Part shown: one piece after another, positions 18,001 to 26,016 of the stretch
How the letters are laid out: every line of letters begins with the position of its first letter
Position numbering within the stretch: the first letter of the stretch is position 1
NCBI RefSeq assembly: GCF_003833015.1
Contig: NZ_RJLQ01000019.1
Location: 1-64,000 of the forward strand
Direction of reading: 5' to 3'
Length of the DNA stretch: 64,000 nt
DNA from: Clostridium sp. E02
GTDB taxonomy: Bacteria; Bacillota; Clostridia; Lachnospirales; Lachnospiraceae
Made by a program: the position numbers and the translations under genes
Notes under the pieces: model-generated
What the model was told of the DNA's origin: nothing
The model's database searches: none
What the model saw: the letters and a program-made list of their open reading frames with translations, nothing else

Positions 18001-18176
18001 TTTTGTCCACTCGTTTCTCCAAACAAAGCAAACGATATGGCATCAAATATGGTGGTTTTTCCTGCTCCCGTATCGCCAGTGATCAAAAAAATTCCATGTC
18101 CAATCGTTTCAAAATCAATTGTCTGCGTCCCTCCGTAAGAACCAAACGCTGACATCGTTAGAGTAAGTGGTTTCAT
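15018..18176 (-). CDS. sbcC: exonuclease SbcC (Rad50-like ATPase)
   Basis: A 1052-aa SMC/Rad50-type ATPase, partner of SbcD in cutting DNA hairpins and protein-blocked ends. It shows Walker A GDTGAGKTT near 35, two very long coiled coils, a central zinc hook CPVC near 530 (GISCPVCGSLHHP), the ABC signature SLSGGESF near 950 and Walker B MFIDEGFGSLDE. Order and length fit the family. It overlaps sbcD by 4 bp (ATGA), so the two are translated together. Confidence 0.96.
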   Translation of the reverse strand: MKPLTLTMSAFGSYGGTQTIDFETIGHGIFLITGDTGAGKTTIFDAISFALFGETSGQKRDSAMMRSQYAKETDETKVILSFSERGETYVITRSPSYTRTSKRKDKNGTYKKVLVPAKVSLLLPDLSEFVGNLRDINQKLVDILGVDQNQFSQIAMIAQGEYIKLLHASSKERKEIFTKIFNTGIYARIQWKLKERFQVLHNRLEDNRKLTSHELSNMELLENSFLEPEWKELLQRQETKIEEIQSFLNQIFTEIEEKEKSILAKKEEEEGKLRELEGKLQIGQERNQLFDRLEEAEIRFHDLKSKEGSWEEKKQLLKKAEQAEKAKGAETWLIEKTREYEASMEKESQLTKEIKRLEESLRTARKEADEWNQISQQEIPGLSLRISQLEQALPVYREWEEKMKNYRFFNRETKKAEEEYQNLLTELSRLKSRLIVIEDQRKELEAESGNILEIKQRLIDLSKQHQALIKLNEAQKKLMEDKDQLKQLQDKARHAQSNYDEAEQKYNNVYRRFFALQAGILAQDLAEGISCPVCGSLHHPQKAQLKEGGVTEDMVELAKGERNRAEEERSKAVLAAATLFENCSHQEKQIESDAKVWIIMPADPNDLLQTLSHKQRETSSFMEQGKAEEKKALETEAFLKELQQEAERNESQIKKLEPLKEKAGEAYQEKRFVAVSQLAEANQLKKQLPYEEKIEAQQEQEKQEKRKQEILRMEKESGERYQQILEYEKEKRGRLASERESREALLKALEQGKLTFGEQLEKLGFSGEEEYRKAKQPLERMQGLKEQIKRYEEEILTARTIYHQYQEQTKGQKKVDLIPWKEQVDKRKEELKQLQPVLSQTVGIKSRAVRARENLNGLWKDRKQLEKEYSLYYYLSQTANGKLSVSLDFQTYVQRQYFNQMIHAANKRLKVMVDGAFLLQCRDLETLGKQGEVGLDLDVYSMITGQVRDVKSLSGGESFLAALAMALGMADIIQSTAGSVCMDAMFIDEGFGSLDEQSRLRAVRILKDLAGDKKLIGMISHVTELKEQIGKKLVVSKTEKGSFIRWDLDGYL

Positions 18177-19342
18177 ATTCCTTCTTCCTCCTTTGCTTCC
18201 TGAACAATTGTTTCTATAATCTTTTGGGCTTCCTCTGACAATTCTTCTCCTCTAACTGCATGATAAAACTGATGAAATGCCTCCAAAGGATTTAGAACCG
18301 GTACTGGTTCTTCTACATCCATTAATTTTTCTCTGGTTCTTTCATTCTCTACCCGCAGTTCCAGCAGATGATCATAGACTTCTTCCAGACGCTCCCGGAT
18401 GCGGTAAGGCTCATCTTCATCGGTTAGGGTAACTCGAATAAAATCATGACAATTTTCTTTTGTTGCCCGTCTGATCACTTCCTTTAAACTGCCTCTTTCC
18501 TGTCTTACATCCTGTATTCCACAAAGAGGTAGAAACTGCAGCTCTGGTTTATCCCCTTTTTTGCCCATATGCAGGACTGTCACTGACTTTTTATGATGTT
18601 CCTCACTCACTGAGTATTTATATGGGGAACCACAATACCGAATTCTCTCCCCGAAAACATTCTGAGGCCCATGAATATGCCCCAGTGCTGTATAATCAAA
18701 ATCCTGTAAAACCAAAGCATCTACACGGTCTAAACCACCTGCCATAATTACAGTCTGTTCCGATTCACACGTTTGCGGATCCATGCCGCCTCCGGTATAA
18801 AACTGATGGGATAAAAGTATATTCCGTTGGTTTTTGTCTACCAATTCTCGGGAAAGGACCATTCTTACCGCTTGTTCATATCCTTCCGGTGGATTATCCG
18901 GGCAAAGCTGTCTCACATACCCAGGTTTTAAAAAGGGAAGAAGATAAAAATTTAACGGACCGTACTCATCCGTCAAAACTACTTTCTTTAAAAAATCTTC
19001 CGGTTTTCTAGGCGGAAATACAGAAAGATGAATCCGGTGCTTCTCTAAAAAGGAACCCGCATAAGACAGCCGTTCTGGGGAATCATGATTTCCTGCGATG
19101 ATTAAAACAGTAATTTGAGGAGAGATCTGGGACAAAGCTTCCAGAAAATTTCCAAATATGGTATATGCCTCCGCAGAAGGAGCCGTCTTATCATAGATAT
19201 CGCCACAAATCATGATTGCATCTGGGTGTTCCAATCCAGCATATTCTACGATCTGGTTTAAAACTGCTTCCTGATTTTCTTTTAAACTATAACCATTTAA
19301 TTGTTTTCCAATATGTAAATCAGATAGGTGAAATAGTTTCAT
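18173..19342 (-). CDS. sbcD: exonuclease SbcD (Mre11-like)
   Basis: A 389-aa metallophosphoesterase nuclease subunit of SbcCD. The phosphoesterase motifs are complete: HLSDLHIGK at the N-terminus, CGDIYD near 46, AGNHDSPER near 83, LSHQFYTGGG near 178 and ALGHIHGPQ near 220. The C-terminal part is the capping and SbcC-binding region. The start follows GGAGGCATT. First gene of the sbcDC pair, on the minus strand. Confidence 0.95.
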   Translation of the reverse strand: MKLFHLSDLHIGKQLNGYSLKENQEAVLNQIVEYAGLEHPDAIMICGDIYDKTAPSAEAYTIFGNFLEALSQISPQITVLIIAGNHDSPERLSYAGSFLEKHRIHLSVFPPRKPEDFLKKVVLTDEYGPLNFYLLPFLKPGYVRQLCPDNPPEGYEQAVRMVLSRELVDKNQRNILLSHQFYTGGGMDPQTCESEQTVIMAGGLDRVDALVLQDFDYTALGHIHGPQNVFGERIRYCGSPYKYSVSEEHHKKSVTVLHMGKKGDKPELQFLPLCGIQDVRQERGSLKEVIRRATKENCHDFIRVTLTDEDEPYRIRERLEEVYDHLLELRVENERTREKLMDVEEPVPVLNPLEAFHQFYHAVRGEELSEEAQKIIETIVQEAKEEEGI

Positions 19343-19437
19343 AATGCCTCCGTTCTCCTCTTCTTTTGTACTATCATACCATACTTTTCTTTTCTGGTTA
19401 ATGGAAATCTGGATTTCCCTCTACGCACTAAAAAAAG

Positions 19438-19482
19438 AAAAAACCGCAGGTTTTTTTGGTAATAAAACCACAAAACCTACGG
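19438..19482 (-). terminator. terminator of the malate transporter gene
   Basis: Minus strand: CCGTAGG...CCTGCGG with a further AT-rich stem (TGGT/ACCA) inside, followed by TTTTTT. It lies 17 bp after the stop. Confidence 0.75.
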
Positions 19483-19498
19483 GTGCACTCAATGATAT

Positions 19499-20773
19499 TT
19501 AAAATAAGATCTGTGTCAATAAACTGGCAACAATTAGAATTAAAGCTCCACAAATCCTAGTTGCAATCTGAGAAAATGGTAACAATTCCATTCTTTTAGC
19601 AGCAGAGAGAACTGCAATATCTCCAGTTCCTCCCATGTTCGTAGTACAAAGTCCTGCTGTAATTGCAGACTCCACTGGATAGAACCCTACGAAGTAACCA
19701 CCAATTGCAGCTCCGATTGAGACACTTGCTACAACAACAAATACCAATAACAAGTACATCGGAGTTACCGCTTTCGCAACCGCTCCTAAATCAATCATAG
19801 AGATACCAATTCCAACCAGTAGCGCACTGGTCCAGTTTTTCATAACAAATTGGGACCACTGGCGAGCAGAATCTTCAAATTTTTCCGGAATAATTCCAAC
19901 CGCCTTGCTTACAGCAACCAATATAATCATCCACGCATAAGCATGAATAGAGGAAACAAAATGATTGATAATACCGCCTAACAGAAAGAAGAACATAGCG
20001 GTAATTAGACCAATTCCCAACTCTTCTAACGTAACTGTCGAATTTTTCTTTTCCTTTAAATCAGAAGTATGATTTCTCATAAGCATTCCATTTCCAGTAA
20101 AACCTGGTTTTAATTCTCCGATCTTTGCCAGCATACCAGCCCCGACGATTGCCATAACGTTTCCTAAAGTGGAAGCAGGAATCATTCTTGAGATAACCGC
20201 CGCAGAGTCGACATGCAATGCTTCTGCATACATACCAGACAAGGGAACCACTCCTGCCCCCATACCGCCACCCATCATTGGGATCGCTATGTACATAATC
20301 GCATCAACAAATCCATACCCGGTCAGCCCTCCCACGATACCCACCATAACAATGGCAAGAGACATGGCACAAAGGGCCACCGGAAGGAACCGTACGGCTG
20401 CTTTTAAAAGCAAAGAACGATCCATCCCTAGTATGCTTCCGGTTATTAATGCCGCTATGTAAAAATTCAAAAATCCAGTTGAGCCCATAAACGTAGAAAC
20501 ATTCTCTACCACATATTCTGGTATTACCTTTGTATATACAAGAGCCGCAGATGCAAAGATACAAACAATTGCTCCGCCCCCTAAAAATGTTTTAACAATG
20601 GGGAGATGATTCCCGATCACATTAAATAGTCCACCAAAAATCATCAGGATCAGTAATGCACCGATCATACCAGATGGCAGCCATTTAAAAATCATGGCGA
20701 TCGTTGTTACTACTGTCAATAAAAGATAGATGGGCAATGGGATCCCAGAGATTTTAATCTTTTCCTCTTTCAT
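19499..20773 (-). CDS. 2-hydroxycarboxylate transporter (2HCT family), probably malate
   Basis: A 424-aa polytopic membrane protein of the CitS/MaeN/CimH family of Na+- or H+-coupled 2-hydroxycarboxylate transporters. The two GGxG re-entrant-loop motifs are present (GGGMGAGVVPLS near 170, MGGTGDIAVLSAA near 388). The gene starts directly after the malic enzyme stop (TAAATG), so the two are co-translated. The gene order malic enzyme-transporter, beside a MalK/DcuS-type sensor, makes L-malate the most likely substrate; citrate cannot be excluded. Confidence 0.88.
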   Translation of the reverse strand: MKEEKIKISGIPLPIYLLLTVVTTIAMIFKWLPSGMIGALLILMIFGGLFNVIGNHLPIVKTFLGGGAIVCIFASAALVYTKVIPEYVVENVSTFMGSTGFLNFYIAALITGSILGMDRSLLLKAAVRFLPVALCAMSLAIVMVGIVGGLTGYGFVDAIMYIAIPMMGGGMGAGVVPLSGMYAEALHVDSAAVISRMIPASTLGNVMAIVGAGMLAKIGELKPGFTGNGMLMRNHTSDLKEKKNSTVTLEELGIGLITAMFFFLLGGIINHFVSSIHAYAWMIILVAVSKAVGIIPEKFEDSARQWSQFVMKNWTSALLVGIGISMIDLGAVAKAVTPMYLLLVFVVVASVSIGAAIGGYFVGFYPVESAITAGLCTTNMGGTGDIAVLSAAKRMELLPFSQIATRICGALILIVASLLTQILF

Positions 20774-21943
20774 TTATTTGACTACCCCCTGTTCAATGGC
20801 TTTTTCCTTAACAGCTTCTGCCACTGCTTTTGCCACTCGTTCATCAAATGCACCTGGAATGATATACTCTTCGTTTCGTTCTTCATCCGTTATAATACTA
20901 GCAATCGCATAGGAAGCGGCAATCTTCATCTCTTCTGTAATGTCTTTTGCCCTTGCATCGAGCGCTCCTCGAAAGATTCCTGGAAATACCAATACATTAT
21001 TAATCTGATTTGGGAAATCAGACCGTCCGGTTGCAATTACTCTTGCTCCACCTTTTTTTGCATCCTCTGGCATGATCTCAGGAGTGGGATTTGCCATTGC
21101 AAACACGATCGCATCCTTTGCCATAGAAGCAACCATCTCAGAAGTTACAATCCCTGGTGCGGAAACGCCTATAAAAACATCTCTTCCCTTCATCACTTCC
21201 TGTAAATCACCATGGAGATTTTCTTTGTTGGTAATTGCAGCCATATCCTTTTGTGCATCATTCATCCAGGTTTCCCCTTGAGCCAATGCTCCTTTTTTAT
21301 CCACTAAAATAGCATTTTTGAGTCCCATTGATAACAGAAGTTTGCAGATGGAAATTCCAGCGGAACCGGCTCCGTTGATTACCACCTTCGCATCTTCCAT
21401 CTTTTTCCCTACCAGTTTCAATGCATTGATGATACCTGCAGAAACCACAATCGCAGTTCCATGCTGATCATCATGGAACACTGGGATGTCCAGTTCTTCT
21501 TTTAATCGGCGTTCGATTTCAAAACATCTTGGTGCAGATATATCTTCCAGATTGATCCCGCCAAACGTAGGTGCCAGATAACGGACTGTTTTTATAATTT
21601 CTTCTGTATCTTTGGTATCAAGGCAGATAGGGAAGGCATCTACATCTCCAAACGTCTTAAACAAAATTGACTTTCCTTCCATTACAGGCATTGCCGCCTC
21701 CGGACCAATGTCCCCTAGCCCTAAAACAGCGGTCCCGTCACTAATCACTGCTACCAAATTACCTTTTGCTGTATACCGGTAGACTTCTGACTTATCATCA
21801 CGGATCTTTCTACAAGGTTCCGCAACACCAGGGGTATAAGCTGTACTTAAATCTTCTCTGGTTTTAACCTCTACTTTTGAAACCACCTCAATTTTCCCCT
21901 TTTTCTGTTCATGCAATTGTAATGCCAGTTTGTTATAATCCAT
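20774..21943 (-). CDS. NAD(P)-dependent malic enzyme
   Basis: A 389-aa enzyme that oxidatively decarboxylates malate to pyruvate, releasing CO2 and NAD(P)H. The short Firmicutes-type form shows [12 protein letters not shown] near 36, [21 protein letters not shown] near 70, [12 protein letters not shown] near 135, FHDDQHGTA near 156 and the nucleotide-binding [11 protein letters not shown] near 192. It is transcribed with the downstream transporter and divergently from the sensor kinase, which supports inducible malate use. Cofactor preference cannot be read from the sequence with confidence. GAAGG precedes the ATG. Confidence 0.93.
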   Translation of the reverse strand: MDYNKLALQLHEQKKGKIEVVSKVEVKTREDLSTAYTPGVAEPCRKIRDDKSEVYRYTAKGNLVAVISDGTAVLGLGDIGPEAAMPVMEGKSILFKTFGDVDAFPICLDTKDTEEIIKTVRYLAPTFGGINLEDISAPRCFEIERRLKEELDIPVFHDDQHGTAIVVSAGIINALKLVGKKMEDAKVVINGAGSAGISICKLLLSMGLKNAILVDKKGALAQGETWMNDAQKDMAAITNKENLHGDLQEVMKGRDVFIGVSAPGIVTSEMVASMAKDAIVFAMANPTPEIMPEDAKKGGARVIATGRSDFPNQINNVLVFPGIFRGALDARAKDITEEMKIAASYAIASIITDEERNEEYIIPGAFDERVAKAVAEAVKEKAIEQGVVK

Positions 21944-22130
21944 AACCTTCTCACCATTTTCTTTCTGTATTTATTTGTCTCAATGGTAGCACGTCACCTT
22001 TTGTTTGTAATCTTGTGTATCTTATTAAAAACTTATGTAAGTAAAAAAAATTAGCTGGAAAACAAAATATGGTTACACGTTGCTTTTCCCCCTCATTTCT
22101 ACTACAATAGGTTCATTAGGGAGGTATGTC

Positions 22131-23726
22131 ATGAAAGAAAAGCCTTTGGAACATCACATATATGTATCTCAGTTACTTGGAATCACCCTGTCGATTCTAC
22201 TATCCCTGGGGATTTCATTGCATTACAATCTGGTCACAAAGAGAAATTCTCTCGATATGAATATAAAAAATGCGGGAATAATTATTTCCCAATCTCCAGA
22301 AGTTATTCTTCTGTTAAAAAGTGGAACTTCCTCACTTTCTTTTAACAAACGAATGGATCAAATGGTGAAAGAGCTATCCTACGTTGACATCGTAACCATT
22401 TGTGACACCAAAAGCACCCGGTACTACCACAACAACAAAAAGTTAATCGGTAAAACCTTTGTGGGAGGGGATGAAACCATGATTATTCATGGGGCACCGC
22501 CCTATATTACCAACGGAAAAGGAACCCTAGGAAAACAGCGAAGAGCCTTTTATCCAGTTACCGACAAAACGGGAAGCATAATTGGCTTTGTGATGGTCTC
22601 CGTACTAACCACTAGCATTCTACAATTAACCCATAACATTCTTGCTGTATTTTTGTTGTTAGCCGTATTACTCACTTCCATGGGGTATTTGACTTCCTAT
22701 TTGCTTTTTTCCAGATTAAAGAAAATTCTGTTTGGATACCGTCCAGAAGATTTCAGAAAAATTCATATTGAACGAAAAGAAGTCTTAGATGCGCTGGAGG
22801 AAGGAATCTTTGCCATCAATACAAAGGGCGAACTAATCCTAATAAATGAATCAGCGAAAAAAATTCTGGATCTAAATGAAATGCCGGAATACGGCACGAA
22901 ACTAACCGATATTTATCCGGAAACCAGACTCCCTGCCGTTCTTCAATCATCGGAACCAGAATATAACATTAATCTAACCATACAGGGCAAGCATATTATG
23001 TCAAGCCGGATTCCGATTATTGAACAAGACAAAATCCTTGGTGCTGTTTCTATTTTCCGAAATAAAACAGAAGTGACAAAAATGGCCGAAGAATTAACTG
23101 GAGCACGGTATATGGTAGAAACACTCAGAGCATTCAACCACGAGTTCAAAAATAAGCTGCATGTCATTTTGGGATTTATCGAAATGGGACATCCTGAAAA
23201 AGTGACAGATTTTATCTTAAACACCGGTGTTGTTTCTACCCAGGCGGTCAGTGATGTGACCCAAAAAATACAGGTGCAAAGCATAGCTGCTCTTTTGATT
23301 GGGAAAATCATCCGTGCCAGTGAACTTGGGATTCATCTTATCTTAAAACCAGATAGTTCTTGTAACGAATCAGAATTATACATGCCTGCAGATTTGTATA
23401 TTACAATTCTTGGTAATTTGATTGAGAATTCCATCGAAGAATTAAACCATCAAAGCATTGCCATGAAGGAAATTGAGATTGGTATCAATATCTGGAAAAC
23501 AGGAAGCATTCTATCTGTGGATGATACCGGAAGAGGCATTCCCATGGAAGTCCAGAAACATATATTTGAGAAAAACTTTTCAACCAAGGGAAAAAACCGG
23601 GGATCTGGCATGTTCCTTATTAAGAGCCTAGTAGAGCAATATCACGGTACCATTGAGTTGGAAACCGAGGAAAATGAAGGGACCTCATTTGTTATTACTT
23701 TTGCACAGGAGGAAAATCATGTATAA
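22131..23726 (+). CDS. sensor histidine kinase, DcuS/CitA/MalK family
   Basis: A 531-aa membrane sensor. TM helix 1 (about 15-35), an extracellular PDC/CACHE-type ligand domain (about 40-165), TM helix 2 (about 168-195), a cytoplasmic PAS domain (about 215-320), then the kinase core with phosphoacceptor His in NHEFKNKLH (about 340), N box LIENSIEEL, and G boxes DDTGRGIP and GSGMFLIKSLV. This family senses C4-dicarboxylates or citrate. Given the divergent malic enzyme and transporter genes, malate is the probable ligand. GGGAGG lies 6 bases before the ATG. It overlaps the response regulator by 8 bp. Confidence 0.93.
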   Translation: MKEKPLEHHIYVSQLLGITLSILLSLGISLHYNLVTKRNSLDMNIKNAGIIISQSPEVILLLKSGTSSLSFNKRMDQMVKELSYVDIVTICDTKSTRYYHNNKKLIGKTFVGGDETMIIHGAPPYITNGKGTLGKQRRAFYPVTDKTGSIIGFVMVSVLTTSILQLTHNILAVFLLLAVLLTSMGYLTSYLLFSRLKKILFGYRPEDFRKIHIERKEVLDALEEGIFAINTKGELILINESAKKILDLNEMPEYGTKLTDIYPETRLPAVLQSSEPEYNINLTIQGKHIMSSRIPIIEQDKILGAVSIFRNKTEVTKMAEELTGARYMVETLRAFNHEFKNKLHVILGFIEMGHPEKVTDFILNTGVVSTQAVSDVTQKIQVQSIAALLIGKIIRASELGIHLILKPDSSCNESELYMPADLYITILGNLIENSIEELNHQSIAMKEIEIGINIWKTGSILSVDDTGRGIPMEVQKHIFEKNFSTKGKNRGSGMFLIKSLVEQYHGTIELETEENEGTSFVITFAQEENHV

Positions 23727-24405
23727 AGTTATGATTGTAGAAGATGATCCCATGGTGGCATCCATTAACAGACAATACGTGGAACTAAACAAATACTTAA
23801 CGGTAACTGGACATTTTAGCAATGGTCAGGAGGCACTGGAGTATTTAAAAACAAATTCTGCAGATCTTTTAATTCTTGATGTATATATGCCGGTTATGGA
23901 TGGCGTGGAATTGTTGACAGAAATAAGAAAACAAAAGAATCACATAGATGTCATCATGGTCACTGCTGCCACAGATGGCACTCATGTAAAACAGCTATTA
24001 TCTCTGGGTGTCATTGATTATCTAGTAAAACCGTTCGAATATATCCGATTTAACCATGCACTTGCACGATTTATGGAACATCGGGAGTTATTAAATCAGG
24101 AGACGTTTTCCCAACAGCAGCTAGATTCCCTATTTGAATCACCTGTAGGTCAGGTCTCAGCTCAGGAAGTTCTAAGGAAAGGGCTGCAGGAAAAAACATT
24201 AGAAACGATACTTAATTTTATGAAAAGCCATCCGTCTAATTCTCTTACAAGCGAGACCATTGCGGAAGAAGTTCATCTTTCCCGTGTCACAGTAAGACGG
24301 TATATGAATTATCTACTAGATAAGAAACAAATTATTAGTGATATTGATTACACAACAGGAGGAAGGCCGTCCATTATCTACCGTTATGTGAAGAGTCAAA
24401 AATAA
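23719..24405 (+). CDS. response regulator, CitB/DcuR/MalR family
   Basis: A 228-aa transcription activator. The receiver domain (1-120) has EDD at 8-10, phosphoacceptor Asp54 (LILDVYMP) and Lys in YLVKPFE. The C-terminal DNA-binding domain (about 165-225) has the helix-turn-helix VHLSRVTVRRYMNYL typical of CitB/DcuR regulators. It is co-translated with its kinase (AGGAGG inside the kinase end). Likely target: the 187-bp region between the kinase and malic enzyme genes. A strong bidirectional terminator follows. Confidence 0.93.
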   Translation: MYKVMIVEDDPMVASINRQYVELNKYLTVTGHFSNGQEALEYLKTNSADLLILDVYMPVMDGVELLTEIRKQKNHIDVIMVTAATDGTHVKQLLSLGVIDYLVKPFEYIRFNHALARFMEHRELLNQETFSQQQLDSLFESPVGQVSAQEVLRKGLQEKTLETILNFMKSHPSNSLTSETIAEEVHLSRVTVRRYMNYLLDKKQIISDIDYTTGGRPSIIYRYVKSQK

Positions 24406-24445
24406 AGAGATAAGGGCTTTTTACCGCCCTTATCTCTTTATTTTT
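24398..24445. terminator. bidirectional terminator between malR-like and dctP-like genes
   Basis: A perfect 20-bp stem: AAAAATAAAGAGATAAGGGC (24398-24417) and its reverse complement (24426-24445). A-rich and T-rich ends serve both directions, and it overlaps the stop codons of both convergent genes. Confidence 0.9.
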
Positions 24446-25538
24446 GAATTTCATTGATTTCATTGACCCATTTTTCCAGACCAGGGGAAAAGCTTTTTCG
24501 TACGATCTCCTCAGCTTCTCTTGCCTCGGCTTTTTCTTTTGGTGTTAATTCAACCACCTTGATCCCCTTTTCAACCAGTTCATTTCTTAATCTTTCTTCC
24601 TCCGGCCCGATTGCTTCCCGATTCCATTCCGATGCCATGCGTCCGGCTTCTTTCAGAATATTTCTATCTTCTTCACTCAGTTCATTCCACTTATCCTCTG
24701 CCATCATGACCACTCCTGGACTATAGACATGTTCCGTTACAAGATAATAAGGAGCAACTTCATAGAAACGGTTAGACAGATAAGCAGTGAGTGGATTTTC
24801 TGCACCTTCTACATAACCGCTTTCCAACGCATCATAAAGTTCTTCATAAGGCATGGGAATGGGCTGCGCTCCAAGGGCGGATAAGGTATCCATCATCAGT
24901 ACGGATTCCGGTACACGAATTTTTTTCCCTTTTATATCCGTAAGTCTTCTGACTTTTTCTTTCATTAACATATTTCTAGGACCTTCATCGGTATAAAAAA
25001 GTCCTACCATATTGGAACCATTTTCCATTCCCTCTGATAAAAAAGCCTTTCCTACATCATCTGCTGTCAGTACTTTCCAAAGTCCTTCTCTGTCCTTGAA
25101 AATATAAGGAAGTCCAAACAAGGTTAGTTTTTTAAAGTTATAACCTGTCAATGAATTGGTATTGGCACGATAAATATCCACAAGACCGTTCCCTTTATTT
25201 AATGCGTTAAGTGAAGTCTTTTCACCTCCCAATGATGCACCAGGATACACATCGACCTGAATTCGCCCTCCAGAAAGTTCATCCACGTATTTTGCGAACT
25301 GATAAGCAACTTGTGCGGTTATATTATCCTCCGGATTTACTTCCCCATATTTTAAAACCAGTTCTGGCTCTGTACTTTCCGATTGTTTTGCTTCCGCGGT
25401 TGCCTGAGCTGCCTCTGCTTCGTTTGACTCTTCGGCTGAAGGAACTGACTGAGGACTTTTATTTTCCTTTTTTAGACCACAGCCAGTCAAGCATACTGCC
25501 ATAACAACCACAAACACCAAAACCGCTGGTTTATACAT
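24438..25538 (-). CDS. TRAP-type C4-dicarboxylate-binding lipoprotein (DctP-like), orphan
   Basis: A 366-aa lipoprotein with a signal peptide ending in the lipobox LTGC (about 20), an acidic linker and a DctP/TAXI-type binding domain. Family segments are LKYGEVNPEDNITAQVAYQFAKYV, GLFYTDEGPRNML, the Arg-containing IRVPESVLMMDTLSALGAQPIPMPY substrate region, and GVVMMAEDKWNELSEED. Genes for the TRAP membrane subunits DctQ/DctM are not present nearby. It sits convergent to the malate two-component genes. By analogy with Bacillus DctB it could be a co-sensor for the kinase; alternatively its permease is elsewhere. Start: ATG at 25538 after AGGAGG. Confidence 0.9.
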   Translation of the reverse strand: MYKPAVLVFVVVMAVCLTGCGLKKENKSPQSVPSAEESNEAEAAQATAEAKQSESTEPELVLKYGEVNPEDNITAQVAYQFAKYVDELSGGRIQVDVYPGASLGGEKTSLNALNKGNGLVDIYRANTNSLTGYNFKKLTLFGLPYIFKDREGLWKVLTADDVGKAFLSEGMENGSNMVGLFYTDEGPRNMLMKEKVRRLTDIKGKKIRVPESVLMMDTLSALGAQPIPMPYEELYDALESGYVEGAENPLTAYLSNRFYEVAPYYLVTEHVYSPGVVMMAEDKWNELSEEDRNILKEAGRMASEWNREAIGPEEERLRNELVEKGIKVVELTPKEKAEAREAEEIVRKSFSPGLEKWVNEINEIQK

Positions 25539-25661
25539 GTTGATCCCTCCTGTTTTCATTTAATAGCCCATATGATTTGTATTATACCCAAAAATTCTAT
25601 TTTCAATAAAAAACACCATCTGAACCTTCGGCCGATAATTTATGAAACTTAAAATCAATGG

Positions 25662-25710
25662 AAAAAGAAAAGAAGCAAGACAATGACACGTTTCCTGCTT
25701 CTTTTCTTTT
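25662..25710 (-). terminator. terminator of the short LytTR-controlled transcript
   Basis: AAAAGAAAAGAAGCA and TGCTTCTTTTCTTTT form a 15-bp stem with an 18-nt loop; on the minus strand it ends in a T-run. It lies between the small-peptide frames and the dctP-like gene. Confidence 0.8.
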
Positions 25711-25743
25711 CACGTTTTTCATATTAATCTATTTATACTAAAA

Positions 25744-25779
25744 TCACACTGCTTTCATACCCTTTGATTCAATCATCAT
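25744..25779 (-). CDS. tiny peptide frame MMIESKGMKAV (hypothetical)
   Basis: Eleven codons beginning ATGATG, 4 bases after AAAGGGGA and overlapping the stop of the preceding 19-codon frame (25769-25828), so the two could be translationally coupled. There is no signal peptide and no resemblance to AgrD-type precursors. Whether it is expressed is unknown. It is listed because it lies in a well-bounded transcript next to a peptide-sensor-type kinase. Confidence 0.2.
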   Translation of the reverse strand: MMIESKGMKAV

Positions 25780-25938
25780 TGGGTCCCCTTTTGTCTGTGG
25801 TAAGATAGCCTTTCAATAAATCTTCTATACTTTACCCCTCCTTGTTTATTTTTTAGCATCCTCAATTTTCAATTGTTCTTTTTGCATACCACAGGCAAAT
25901 GCATCTAGAATTGAAAATGTGATACTATTTCAAAAACA

Positions 25939-25956
25939 ATTATAATACATATTATA
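25939..25956 (-). promoter_or_regulatory. promoter -10 candidates for the short transcript
   Basis: Two TATAAT hexamers on the minus strand, at 25956-25951 and 25944-25939. The downstream one has the same distance from the LytTR half-site (27 bp) as the -10 of the DUF4280 promoter (28 bp) and lacks a good -35, as expected of an activator-dependent promoter. The upstream one could pair with TTGTTA at 25980-25975. Confidence 0.55.
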
Positions 25957-25971
25957 ACATTTGTTTCATAT

Positions 25972-26008
25972 ATGTAACAAATAACGGATTGTATGTAACT
26001 TTTGGTAA
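25972..26008 (-). promoter_or_regulatory. LytTR-type regulator binding element, copy A
   Basis: On the minus strand two GTTACAT half-sites (25999-25993 and 25978-25972) are spaced exactly 21 bp start to start, the 9+12 geometry of AgrA/LytTR operators. The element begins TTACCAAAAGTTACAT and also contains GTTATTT. It lies directly after the kinase stop codon. It matches copy B at 28628-28664 closely. Confidence 0.7.
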
Positions 26009-26016
26009 AATTCTAT

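Larger units (their letters stand above)
25662..25935 (-). ncRNA. predicted short transcript (small RNA or peptide mRNA) under a LytTR element
   Basis: Bounded by the promoter/LytTR element at 25939-26008 and the terminator at 25662-25710, giving an RNA of about 270 nt on the minus strand. It contains no normal-size gene. A strong ribosome binding site, GGAGGGG (25835-25841), is followed at good spacing by an ATA triplet rather than a usual start. That frame runs 19 codons to a TGA at 25769. A second frame starts ATGATG at 25779, overlaps that stop and ends at 25744. The arrangement resembles RNAIII of the Agr system in position only; no sequence similarity is claimed. Confidence 0.5.

Noticed and set aside
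25560-26016. agrD- or agrB-type genes next to the GHKL/LytTR pair
   Set aside because: I read both strands of this interval and of 28500-28800 and found no AgrB-like membrane frame and no Cys-containing AgrD-like precursor.
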